From Aquipuribacter sp. SD81 (GTDB taxonomy: Bacteria > Actinomycetota > Actinomycetes > Actinomycetales > JBBAYJ01): a stretch of 64,000 nt of DNA. How positions within the stretch are numbered: position 1 is the first letter of the stretch; the number at the start of each line of letters is the position of its first letter. The stretch covers positions 163,583 through 227,582 of the forward strand of contig NZ_JBBAYJ010000002.1 in NCBI RefSeq assembly GCF_037153975.1, written 5' to 3'. Positions 17,401-24,661 of this stretch are shown piece after piece. Below the pieces are notes generated by a model. That model worked only from the letters and a program-made list of their open reading frames with translations, made no database searches and was not told the origin of the DNA. The translations under genes and the position numbers were made by a program.

Positions 17401-20400
17401 CGACGTGTGGAGGGAGTACGTCGCCGACTCGTCGTCGACGTCCCACGCGATGACGTCCTCGGTGAGCCAGACGACCTCCTCGGTCGTCAGGTCACCCGGC
17501 TCGCCGCCTCCACCCTGCACGGGCAGGAGGTACCCCTCGCGCCCGGCGAGGACCCACACCTCGTTCCCGACCGTGACGAGGTCGAGGACCTGGTCCTCGG
17601 GCAGGTCCTTGGTGTCGCCGCGGTGGAGGATGTAGTTGAGGCTCGTCGCACCCTCGGCGAGCGGCACCTCCCACACCTGGCCGAAGCGGTCGGAGCCGGT
17701 CGGCTTGGCCGACCCCTGCCAGGACGGCGACGGGTTCGCCGCACCGGTCCACGTGTAGAGGCTCCAGTAGTCGGCGAAGTCCGACGAGGAGTAGTCGCCG
17801 TAGTCGCCGTCGGGCCGGTGGTAGTGGATCGTGGCGAGGCCGAGCGCCGCGGAGCGGCTCTCGTGGATCGTCTCGTCACCGGACACGACGTAGGCGTCGG
17901 GCGTCTGCGAGGGGACGATCGACTGGTCCGGACCCGGGTCCTTCTCGTCACCCTTGTGGATGATGAAGTTGAGGGCGGCGCCGACGTCGTCGACGGGCAC
18001 GTTCCAGTACGCGCCGAACTGCTCGCTGATGCCGTCCGGCTCGCGCGGTGCGGTCCACTCGGTCGCGACGCCCTCGGCGAGCGCGTCGCCCCACAGGTGC
18101 AGGCCCCAGCCGTCGTAGTTCCCGTCGGGCCGGCGGTAGTGGACGGTCGCGAACCCCTGGGCCGCCGCCTCGCTGGTGAAGACCTCCCCGGAGTCCGGGC
18201 TCAGCCACACCTCGGGCGTGAGGGACGGGTCGACGAAGCGGTCGTCCTGCGTGCCCACCTTGTTGCCGGCGGAGTCCACGACGATCAGTCCGATCTCCTG
18301 GTTCGCGCCGTCGGTCGTGTCGGCCTCGATGAAGCGGAAGACGCCGTAGTCGTCCTCGCCGTTCCACTCCAGGCCGTTCGGCCACTCGCGGCCGTTCATC
18401 TGCCCGTCGGCGATGTCGCCGAAGGCCCAGATGCTGAGGTCCTCGATGTTCTCCGTCTCCGGGAAGTGGACGATCAGGTGGTCCTGCAGGCCGCCGACCG
18501 GCTCGGCCGGCTCCTCGACGACGACCGACGACGTGGTGGCACCGGCCTTGTGCCCGGCGAGGTCGTCGACGACGGCCGCGACCTCGACGGTCGTGCCGGC
18601 GTCGAGCTGCTCGGTGTCGACGGTGATGCGGTACGGGAAGTTGTCGTCGGTGCCGGCGTACGTCCACTCACCGCCGCCGACGCGGGTCATGAAGCTCACC
18701 TCGGCGTACAGGTCACGATCGAGGGAGGCGGTGTAGACGAGCGCCTCGCGGGTCTGCCCGTCGAGGTCGAAGTCGATCTCGCCGGACTGCGCGACCGTGA
18801 TGCCGGGGGCGCTGTCGCTGGCCGGCAGCGCGGTGTCGGCCCGGTAGACCGCCGCCCCGAAGGCCGGCAGCGAGACGGTGACGTCTCCGTCGCCGCCCGC
18901 CGTCAGGTCGCCCGCGGAGCCGTCGACCGACCACAGCGGCGAGAACGTCGCACCGGGGGTGCCGGTGGCGAACGTCGCCTCGCTCGCGGCCTCGGCGTTG
19001 TTGACCGCGACGAGGTACTCGACGCGCTCGTCCCGGTCGACGCGGCTGAAGGCGAAGACACCCGGGCCGTCGGCGGCGAAGCGCGGCAGCTGCGCGCCGG
19101 ACCGGAGCGCCTCGTGCTCCCCGGTGAGCGTCGCCAGGTCGCCGAGGGTCTCGTACAGCGGGTGCGTCGTGTCGAAGTTGTCGTCGGCCGCGGTGGCGTC
19201 CGTGCCGATCTGGTCGTCGTCGAGGTAGATGTCCGTGACGCTCGGGAACATGTCCTGGCGGGCGGCCTTGTCACCGCCGGAGCCGGTGAAGCCCTGCTCG
19301 TCGCCGGAGTACACGACCGGCATGCCGCGCGAGAAGTACATGAGTGCGTGCGCGAGCCGGTCGCGGGCGAGCATCTCCTCGTCGCTCGCGCCGGGGTTGC
19401 CCTGGGCGATGAACGTGCCGATCCGGCCCATGTCGTGGTTGCCGAGGAACGTCGGCAGCGAGTACGCGTTGCCGTCGGCGTCGATGTAGTAGTCGTCGGC
19501 GGCGAAGAAGTCGCGCAGCGTCTGCGCGCTCGCGTTGCGGGCCGCGTAGTTCGTCGCGGCGTCCTGGAAGCCGAAGTCGAGGACCGCGGGCACGTCGCCC
19601 TTGGTCGGGAACATCGACAGGAGCTCCTCGTTGGCGGAGAACACCTCGCCGAACATGAAGAAGTCCTCGTTGCCGACGGTCTCCTTCGCGTAGGTCTCGA
19701 TCGCGGGCGACCACTGCTGCCAGAACTCGACGTTGACGTGCTTCATGGTGTCGATGCGGAAGCCGTCGACCCCGCGGTCGACCCACGGCTCGAAGATCTC
19801 GATCATGCCGTCGACGACGTCCGGGTGCTCCGTGAAGAGGTCGTCGAGGCCGAAGAAGTCGCCGTACACGCTGTTCTCGCCGGCGAAGGAGCTGTTGCCG
19901 CGGTTGTGGTAGTACCGCACGTCGTTGAGCCAGGCCGGGACCTTGACGTCGGCCTCGTCCTCCGGCACGACGGGCGTGTACGGGAAGGAGACCTCGGGGT
20001 CGAGCGCGGGGAAGTCCTCGCTCGTGGCGTACTCGCGGTCGTCGAACGGCTCGCCGTCGGCGTCGCGGTACGGCTCGGACGCCTTCGCGATGTAGTCGTA
20101 GACGCCCTCCTGGTACTGGATGACGTCGGCGGTGTGGTTCGTGATGATGTCGAAGAAGACCTTCATGTCCCGCGAGTGCGCCTCGTCGATGAGGGCCTCG
20201 AGCTCCTCGTTCGTCCCGAAGTGCGGGTCGATCTGGGAGTAGTCGAGCGTCCAGTAGCCGTGGTAGCCGGCCGACACGTCGTTCGTGCCGATGCCCTGGA
20301 CGGGCTTGTTCTTGAAGACCGGCGCCATCCAGATGGCGGTGACGCCCATGCCCTCGAGGTAGTCCATCTTGTCGAGCAGGCCCGCGAGGTCGCCGCCGTG

Positions 20401-21006
20401 GAAGAAGCCCTCGTCGGTCGGGTCGTAGCCGTGCTCGAGCGGGTCGTCACCACCGACGTCGCCGCGGTTGTTCGTGGGGTCGGCGTCGTGGAAGCGGTCC
20501 GGCAGCACGAAGTAGAAGACCTCGTCGGTGAGGTCCTGCCGCAGGCTCGGCTGCGTCATCTCCAGCAGCGCGGGGTCGAGCCCGCCGCCCGCGCCCGTCT
20601 CCTGCGTCGCGACGTGGCTCGCCTCGTCGTAGGAGAAGGACACCTCGCCCGCCGCGTCGGTCGTGAACGCGATGTTGTCGGGGCTGTTGGGCGTGCCGTT
20701 CGGGCCGTAGTTCTCGTCCCAGCTGCCGTCGATCGCGACCTTGTACTCCCAGCTGCCGGCGGGCAGCTCGAAGGTCGCGGTCCACGTCCCGTCGTCGTCG
20801 GGGTCGGACAGCTGGGTGGCCGCGCACTCCGGCTGCCAGTCGCCCGGGCAGCCGAGCTCGGACTGGAAGCTGCCGGCGAGCGTGACCGTCGCCGGTGGGT
20901 CGGTGTGGTCGGCGAGGGCCGGCGCGGGGACCAGCAGCCCCGCGGTCAGGGCGAGGGCCGCCGGGACGGCGACGAGCACGGGTGGACGGGGGGCGCGAGA
21001 CGTCAT
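14458..21006 (-). CDS. secreted amylopullulanase: alpha-amylase and type I pullulanase in one chain
   Basis: About 2182 residues. A Sec signal ends near residue 33 (LLVPAPALA). A starch-binding-like module of pullulanases lies at about 37-125. The first GH13 domain (about 150-640) has nucleophile Asp near 417 in GVDGFRIDTMKH, acid/base Glu near 453 in FGEVF and Asp near 523 in FLGNHDMGR. Three CBM41-like pullulan-binding modules follow (about 838, 950 and 1055, for example TVHYRRPDGNYDGW and TIHYHRPDG). A CBM48-like module begins near 1305 (LWAPTARSVTLHRFDD). The second GH13 domain, pullulanase type, has Asp near 1639 (VDGFRFDLMGHH), Glu near 1676 (YGEGWNFGEV) and Asp near 1809 (SAHDNETLYD). 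A C-terminal surface module (about 2047-2160) and a Lys/Gly-rich tail end the chain, with no LPXTG or anchor. It should cleave alpha-1,4 and alpha-1,6 bonds of starch, glycogen and pullulan outside the cell. CTGGAGCG precedes the ATG. Confidence 0.95.
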   Translation of the reverse strand: MTSRAPRPPVLVAVPAALALTAGLLVPAPALADHTDPPATVTLAGSFQSELGCPGDWQPECAATQLSDPDDDGTWTATFELPAGSWEYKVAIDGSWDENYGPNGTPNSPDNIAFTTDAAGEVSFSYDEASHVATQETGAGGGLDPALLEMTQPSLRQDLTDEVFYFVLPDRFHDADPTNNRGDVGGDDPLEHGYDPTDEGFFHGGDLAGLLDKMDYLEGMGVTAIWMAPVFKNKPVQGIGTNDVSAGYHGYWTLDYSQIDPHFGTNEELEALIDEAHSRDMKVFFDIITNHTADVIQYQEGVYDYIAKASEPYRDADGEPFDDREYATSEDFPALDPEVSFPYTPVVPEDEADVKVPAWLNDVRYYHNRGNSSFAGENSVYGDFFGLDDLFTEHPDVVDGMIEIFEPWVDRGVDGFRIDTMKHVNVEFWQQWSPAIETYAKETVGNEDFFMFGEVFSANEELLSMFPTKGDVPAVLDFGFQDAATNYAARNASAQTLRDFFAADDYYIDADGNAYSLPTFLGNHDMGRIGTFIAQGNPGASDEEMLARDRLAHALMYFSRGMPVVYSGDEQGFTGSGGDKAARQDMFPSVTDIYLDDDQIGTDATAADDNFDTTHPLYETLGDLATLTGEHEALRSGAQLPRFAADGPGVFAFSRVDRDERVEYLVAVNNAEAASEATFATGTPGATFSPLWSVDGSAGDLTAGGDGDVTVSLPAFGAAVYRADTALPASDSAPGITVAQSGEIDFDLDGQTREALVYTASLDRDLYAEVSFMTRVGGGEWTYAGTDDNFPYRITVDTEQLDAGTTVEVAAVVDDLAGHKAGATTSSVVVEEPAEPVGGLQDHLIVHFPETENIEDLSIWAFGDIADGQMNGREWPNGLEWNGEDDYGVFRFIEADTTDGANQEIGLIVVDSAGNKVGTQDDRFVDPSLTPEVWLSPDSGEVFTSEAAAQGFATVHYRRPDGNYDGWGLHLWGDALAEGVATEWTAPREPDGISEQFGAYWNVPVDDVGAALNFIIHKGDEKDPGPDQSIVPSQTPDAYVVSGDETIHESRSAALGLATIHYHRPDGDYGDYSSSDFADYWSLYTWTGAANPSPSWQGSAKPTGSDRFGQVWEVPLAEGATSLNYILHRGDTKDLPEDQVLDLVTVGNEVWVLAGREGYLLPVQGGGGEPGDLTTEEVVWLTEDVIAWDVDDESATYSLHTSPDGGLELVTGGVDGPDGTASVELEWLSADLPADLAERFPHLAGYAALGVPDDLDVAEALKGALAVSSSRGDARTGATGVQVPGVLDDLYADAARDADLGVTWDGDVPTISLWAPTARSVTLHRFDDPSAAPPGATTEMTLDEASGVWSVTGEPGWDRQYYLFEVEVYVPSTDTVESNVVTDPYSVSLATNSVKSQIVSLDDADLAPEGWADVATQAPPTPEQIDLYELHVRDFSISDETVPEEQRGTYKAFTQAGSDGMTHLRELAEAGLTTVHLLPTFDIATIEEDASERVEPDVPDAGSASPEQQEAVLEVADSDGFNWGYDPFHYNAPEGSYSTDPEGTTRIVEFREMVQALNATDLGVVLDVVYNHTAASGQAEKSVLDKVVPGYYHRLLADGTIATSTCCANTATEHAMMEKLMVDSVVLWAKEYKVDGFRFDLMGHHSKANMLAVREALDSLTLEADGVDGKSIYVYGEGWNFGEVADDARFVQATQLNMGGTGIGTFNDRLRDAVRGGGPFDENPRVQGFGSGLLTDPNGDAVNGDEAAQREALLLDMDQIKVGMAGNLADFTFVDRNGDTVTGAEVDYNGSPTGYTQDPQENIVYVSAHDNETLYDSHAFKLPQGTSMADRVRMQQLALSTVALSQGVSFFHAGTDMLRSKSLDRNSYNSGDHFNVLDFSYATNNFGVGLPPAPDNEDKWPFMAPLLADPALQPSQADIEASVARFRDLLAVADSSPLFSLTTEDQVQEKLSYLDGSEVPGLILMHLDDTVGEDVDAAHERVVVAFNATDEAQTYSVDALAEAGLVLHPIQAAGADPVVKEASFDGGTFTVPARTTAVFVEPTPPATLTVEVQARPGGGQAVVNPRSRGHLPFVVLSQDGFDPVADTDVDSLRVGVTGEEDSVVSCEAGEDWNGDGVVDLLCKVQVRATGVEPGSTELLLRGSTVDGDLLEGTATIRTVGPSADKGGNGKGGGNAKGKPGRG

Positions 21007-21078
21007 CGGTCGCTCCAGAACGGGGTGCCAGCGGGGCGGGCGAAATGGGCGTTGCGGCGTCACGGTAACCCGTATGCG

Positions 21079-21129
21079 CGCAAGAGCAAAGGAAAGGTGA
21101 CGCCGTCTTTACGCAAGGTTTTGCGCAAG
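21079..21129. promoter_or_regulatory. three direct CTTGCG repeats upstream of the amylopullulanase gene
   Basis: The 201-bp divergent gap contains three copies of CGCAAG (CTTGCG on the minus strand) at 21079-21084, 21112-21117 and 21124-21129. The last two are exactly 12 bp apart and embedded in TACGCAAGGTTTTGCGCAAG. Direct CTTGCA/CTTGCG-type repeats are known binding sites of MalR/Reg1-like LacI-family regulators of amylase and maltose genes in streptomycetes. I infer starch- or maltose-dependent control here; the regulator is not in the window. Confidence 0.5.
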
Positions 21130-21207
21130 ATCACTGGGTCCTGACGCTCGCCCGGTGAGAGCGCGAACAACCGGGGGCGTCGGGAGGGCTACCGTCCGCC
21201 TCGGCCC

Positions 21208-22539
21208 ATGACGACTCCCGCTGCTCCCGGCACCGCGCCGCGCCCCTACCTGCCGTGGCTGGTGTGGGGCACCGGCCTGCTCGCCTACGTGGTCGCGGTC
21301 ATGCACCGCACGAGCCTCGGGGTCGCCGGGGTCGAGGCCCAGGAGCGCTTCGGTGCCTCGGCGAGCGCGCTCGCCTCGCTCGCGGTCGTGCAGCTGCTGG
21401 TCTACGCCGGGCTGCAGGTGCCGGTGGGGGTGCTGCTCGACCGCTTCGGGTCGCGCCGGCTGCTGGTGACGGGTGCGCTCGTGATGTCGGCGGGGCAGCT
21501 GGTGCTGGCCCTCGCCACCTCGACGGCCCCCGCCGTGGCGGGGCGGCTGCTGGTCGGGGTCGGCGACGCCATGACGTTCATCAGCCTGCTGCGGCTCGTG
21601 CCGGCGTGGTTCCCGGCCCGCCGGGTGCCGCTGCTCACGCAGCTGAGCGGGATCGTCGGGCAGACCGGTCAAGTGCTGAGCGCGGTGCCGCTCGTCCTGC
21701 TCCTGCACGGGCCGGGGTGGACGGCGGCGTTCGCCTCGGCGGCCGCGACGGGGGTCCTGGCCGCGGTGCTCGTGCTCGTCGCCGTGCGCGACAGCCCCGT
21801 CCCCGGCGCCGCCCCGCTCGTGCGGGGCACCCGGGACCTCGTCGCGGACCTCGCGCAGGCGTGGCGGCACCCGGGCACCCGCCTGGGGCTGTGGACGCAC
21901 TTCGTCACCCAGTTCCCGGGGACGGTGTTCTCCCTGCTGTGGGGGTTCCCGTTCCTCGTGCAGGCGCAGGGTGTCGCGACGGGCACGGCGAGCGCGCTGC
22001 TCACGCTCTTCGTCGTCGCGGGCATGGCGACCGGCCCCCTGGTGGCGGTGCTCGTCCAGCGGCACCCCTTCCGCCGCTCGTGGCTCGTGCTCGGCATCGT
22101 CGGGGTCAACGCCGGCGCGTGGACCGTCGTCCTCGCGTGGCCCGGACCCGCGCCCCTGCCGCTGCTCGTGCTGCTCGTGCTCGCGATGGCGACCGGCGGC
22201 CCCGCCTCGTTGATCGGGTTCGACTTCGCGCGCACCTTCAACCCGCCGAACCGGCTCGGGACGGCGACGGGCATCGTGAACGTCGGGGGCTTCGCCGCGT
22301 CCCTGGTCACGATCCTGCTCGTCGGCCTCGTGCTCGACCTGCTGCCCGGCCCCGACGACCTCGCGAGCTTCCGCGTCGGCATGGGCGTGCAGTACCTCGT
22401 GTGGGCGGTGGGGGTCGTCGGCGTCGTGGTGACCCGGCGCCGCGTGCGCGCCCGCATGGCCGCGGCGGGGGTCGTCGTCCCGCCCGTCCGCGAGGCCCTG
22501 CGCCGGCGCCGCGGCCCGAGGCGCCGACGGACCCGCTGA
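21208..22539 (+). CDS. MFS transporter
   Basis: Protein of 443 residues with about 12 membrane spans. The loop after span 2 carries LLDRFGSRRLLVTGAL, the MFS signature, and LLVGVGDAMTFISLLRLVP is span 4. The N-terminal half resembles anion or organic-acid MFS permeases (LAYVVAVMHRTSLGVAGV). The C-terminus is strongly basic (REALRRRRGPRRRRTR). It is divergent from the amylopullulanase, and a bidirectional hairpin follows. No substrate can be assigned. Confidence 0.88.
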   Translation: MTTPAAPGTAPRPYLPWLVWGTGLLAYVVAVMHRTSLGVAGVEAQERFGASASALASLAVVQLLVYAGLQVPVGVLLDRFGSRRLLVTGALVMSAGQLVLALATSTAPAVAGRLLVGVGDAMTFISLLRLVPAWFPARRVPLLTQLSGIVGQTGQVLSAVPLVLLLHGPGWTAAFASAAATGVLAAVLVLVAVRDSPVPGAAPLVRGTRDLVADLAQAWRHPGTRLGLWTHFVTQFPGTVFSLLWGFPFLVQAQGVATGTASALLTLFVVAGMATGPLVAVLVQRHPFRRSWLVLGIVGVNAGAWTVVLAWPGPAPLPLLVLLVLAMATGGPASLIGFDFARTFNPPNRLGTATGIVNVGGFAASLVTILLVGLVLDLLPGPDDLASFRVGMGVQYLVWAVGVVGVVVTRRRVRARMAAAGVVVPPVREALRRRRGPRRRRTR

Positions 22540-22577
22540 GCGTCCGCCGACGGGTTCCGCGGTCCGTCGGCGGACGC
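22540..22577. terminator. bidirectional terminator between MFS and membrane-protein genes
   Basis: GCGTCCGCCGACGG (22540-22553) and its exact complement (22564-22577) form a 14-bp stem with a 10-nt loop. It begins immediately after the MFS stop codon and ends 2 bp before the stop of the convergent membrane-protein gene, so it can serve both. Confidence 0.85.
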
Positions 22578-22579
22578 CG

Positions 22580-23134
22580 TCAGGGCCGCGGCGCCCGGCG
22601 GCGCCACACGGGGACCCAGCCGACGGCGAGGCCGAGACACAGCACCGCGTACCACGCGACCGTGACGACGGCGGAGTTCGCGAAGGGCTCGTCGAAGAGC
22701 AGGAAGAGCGACAGCGACGACGCGGCGAGCGCCGCGGCCGGCCCTCGGACCCACCACCGTCCCCGTCCGCTCAGGGCGAGGCCCCCGAACACGGCGGCGG
22801 GCAGGAAGGGCAGCCCCTGGCCGGCGAAGACGACGAGCGCCGGGACGACGAGGACCAGCCGCCAGGGACCGCGGCCCCGGCGTCGCAGCAGCTCGACGGC
22901 ACCGAGCGCGAGTCCCGCCAGCGAGGTGACGCCCAGGACGAACAGCGTCCCGGACCAGCTGAACGACGGCTGGTCCGCGACGTACCGCATCCACAGCCGT
23001 ACGGCGACGCCCCACAGCAGACCCCCGGCCAGCCCGCCGCCCACCCACAGCACGGCCTCACGCCACGCCCGACCACCCGCCTCGGGGGTCGCCGCCTGCT
23101 GCGTCACCCTCGGGTGCTGCTCCACGACCGTCAT
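22580..23134 (-). CDS. small integral membrane protein, divergent partner of the ECF sigma gene
   Basis: Protein of 184 residues, family not recognised. Five or six hydrophobic segments are visible: AVLWVGGGLAGGLLWGVAV, TLFVLGVTSLAGLALGAV, LVLVVPALVVFAGQGLPFL, GPAAALAASSLSLFLLF and VAWYAVLCLGLAVGWVPV. GGAGGAGG precedes the ATG (23132-23134), which decides the start. Upstream lies a TGTCACC-N17-CGTT element matching one in front of the sigma gene, so I infer membership in that sigma factor's regulon. Function unknown. Confidence 0.8.
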   Translation of the reverse strand: MTVVEQHPRVTQQAATPEAGGRAWREAVLWVGGGLAGGLLWGVAVRLWMRYVADQPSFSWSGTLFVLGVTSLAGLALGAVELLRRRGRGPWRLVLVVPALVVFAGQGLPFLPAAVFGGLALSGRGRWWVRGPAAALAASSLSLFLLFDEPFANSAVVTVAWYAVLCLGLAVGWVPVWRRRAPRP

Positions 23135-23174
23135 CCGGACACCTCCTCCGCGGCACCGTGCCGCCCACCTCTCC

Positions 23175-23202
23175 AACGAGCGGTCGGGCCGGCCGGGTGA
23201 CA
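23175..23202 (-). promoter_or_regulatory. candidate ECF promoter for the divergent membrane protein
   Basis: On the minus strand TGTCACC (23196-23202), a 17-bp spacer and CGTT (23175-23178) mirror the element before the sigma gene. Predicted transcription would start about 35 nt upstream of the 23134 ATG, leaving room for its ribosome-binding site. Sequence match and symmetry are the evidence. Confidence 0.5.
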
Positions 23203-23256
23203 CGACGGGGGCGACGGTCGCCGGGAGACCCGCCCGCCGCAGAACCCTGCGCGCGG

Positions 23257-23284
23257 TGTCACCCCGGGAGCAGACTCGTTCGTC
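23257..23284 (+). promoter_or_regulatory. candidate autoregulated promoter of the ECF sigma gene
   Basis: TGTCACC (23257-23263), a 17-bp spacer and CGTC (23281-23284) precede the sigma-gene ATG by about 11 bp. CGTC is a common ECF -10 and TGTCAC-type -35 elements are known for some ECF groups. The spacing would make the message nearly leaderless. Autoregulation is inferred. Confidence 0.5.
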
Positions 23285-23294
23285 GTCACAGGTG

Positions 23295-23897
23295 ATGGAG
23301 GGCGCAGTGGTGCTGGGATCCGTGGCGGGGACGGCTGCCGTCGCCACGCCGGCGGACGGACCGGAGGCCGAGACGGCCGAGACGGCCGACCGCGTCCTCG
23401 CGGACCTCTTCGGGACGGAGGCGGTCAGCCTCGTGCGCATGGCGCGCTTCTTCGTCCAGGACCGGGCCGCCGCCGAGGACCTCGTGCAGGAGGCCTTCAT
23501 CCGCCTGTCCCGCCACCTGCACCGCCTCGACGGACGGGCTGCCCGCGTCGCCTACGTGCGCGCGATCGTGCTCAACCTGTGCCGCGACCACAACCGTCGC
23601 GGCCTCATGTCGTTGCGCCACCAGCCGCCCGCCGACCTCGGCCCGGACCTGCCCGAGGACGTGGTGACGGGCCGGGAGCAGTCGCGCGAGGTGGTCGCCG
23701 CGCTCGCCGCGCTCCCCCGGCGGCAGCGCGACTGCCTCGTCCTGCGGTACTACCTCGAGCTGTCGCCGCCCGACATCGCGACGACGCTCGGGCTCTCGCC
23801 GAACTCCGTCAAGACCCACCTGAGACGCGGCCTGCGGGCCCTGGAGGACGCTCTCGCCGGTGCCCGCGGCGCGAGCGGGACGGGGAGGACGAGGTGA
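23295..23897 (+). CDS. ECF (sigma-70 family) RNA polymerase sigma factor
   Basis: Protein of 200 residues. Region 2 has FFVQDRAAAEDLVQEAFIRL (about 55-75) with the downstream RAYVRAIVLNLCRD-like core-binding segment; region 4 has LPRRQRDCLVLRYYLELSPP and the helix-turn-helix LGLSPNSVKTHLRRGLRALE (about 165-185). The first about 35 residues are an Ala/Thr/Glu-rich extension. The ATG at 23295 has no good Shine-Dalgarno, consistent with a near-leaderless message from the TGTCACC/CGTC element; GTG codons at 23307 and 23310 are alternatives. Its stop overlaps the next start (GTGA), coupling it to a membrane protein that may act as its anti-sigma partner. Confidence 0.92.
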   Translation: MEGAVVLGSVAGTAAVATPADGPEAETAETADRVLADLFGTEAVSLVRMARFFVQDRAAAEDLVQEAFIRLSRHLHRLDGRAARVAYVRAIVLNLCRDHNRRGLMSLRHQPPADLGPDLPEDVVTGREQSREVVAALAALPRRQRDCLVLRYYLELSPPDIATTLGLSPNSVKTHLRRGLRALEDALAGARGASGTGRTR

Positions 23898-24571
23898 GCG
23901 AGGAGACTGCCGTGGGCGACGTCGAGCGCCGGCTCCGCGAGGCGCTGGGCGACCCGGTCAGCCGGCCCGACCCCTCCCCCGACCTCTTCGGACGGGTGAG
24001 GGACGTCGTGGCCGCCGACCGCCGGCGCCGCCGCCGCCGCGCCGTGGCGGTCGTCTCGGCCGCCCTCACCACCGCCGTCCTCACCGCTGCGCTGCTGCTC
24101 AGCGGCGCCGTCGACCTGTCCGCCGTCCGACCCCTCCGAGGAGGAGCCATGAGCTGGTGGGTGCTGGAGCTCGCCGTCAACGTCCTGCTGGTCGCACTCG
24201 CGCTGTGGCTGGGGCCGTTCATCAAGCGCTTCGGCCGGGCCTACGCCGCCGACGTGTTCCACGACAACCCGCTGACGGGCAAGAGCTACCTCGTGCTCGC
24301 CGACATCGTCTACTACCTGATCTTCTGCTCCTACATCCTCTTCACGCTGCGGCTGGAGCCGACGTGGGGGCGCACGGTCGTCTCGGCCGAGCAGGTGCAG
24401 TACTCCGCGGGACGGGTCGCGGGCATCCTGCTCGTCATGGGCGTGCTCCACGGGCTCAACCTCGTCCTCATGCCGGTGCTCGGCCGCGTCTTCAGCCTCA
24501 ACCGGCGCCTGCAGCCCCCGACGACGCTGGCGCCGTCGCAGCGGGAGGTCATCGGCGACGAACGCCGCTGA
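23894..24571 (+). CDS. two-part membrane protein coupled to the ECF sigma factor
   Basis: One frame of 225 residues starting at a GTG that overlaps the sigma stop (GTGA). The first part (about 1-85) has a soluble helical segment DVERRLREALGDPVSRPDPS, a run of Arg (RRRRRRR) and one membrane span (AVVSAALTTAVLTAALLLSG). This is the layout of a short anti-sigma factor, though no zinc motif is seen. The second part (about 86-225) has three or four spans (LELAVNVLLVALALWLGPFI, LADIVYYLIFCSYILFTL, GILLVMGVLHGLNLVLMPVL) and could start independently at the ATG 24149, which has GAGGAGGAG just upstream. Whether one fused or two proteins are made is open. Confidence 0.72.
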   Translation: MSEETAVGDVERRLREALGDPVSRPDPSPDLFGRVRDVVAADRRRRRRRAVAVVSAALTTAVLTAALLLSGAVDLSAVRPLRGGAMSWWVLELAVNVLLVALALWLGPFIKRFGRAYAADVFHDNPLTGKSYLVLADIVYYLIFCSYILFTLRLEPTWGRTVVSAEQVQYSAGRVAGILLVMGVLHGLNLVLMPVLGRVFSLNRRLQPPTTLAPSQREVIGDERR

Positions 24572-24661
24572 GCCGGCCGAGGGCGGGGGCGCGGGGCCGA
24601 CCGTGTGACAGGGCGCGGGTTTGCGCGTATTGCCTGCAGGACGACGGCGGCGACGTCGATC

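Noticed and set aside
13630..21144. A 2504-codon open frame on the plus strand opposite the amylopullulanase
   Set aside because: It is antisense to a gene with clear signal peptide, domains and active sites; its residues are Arg/Val/Asp/His-rich shadow composition. High GC keeps stops rare.
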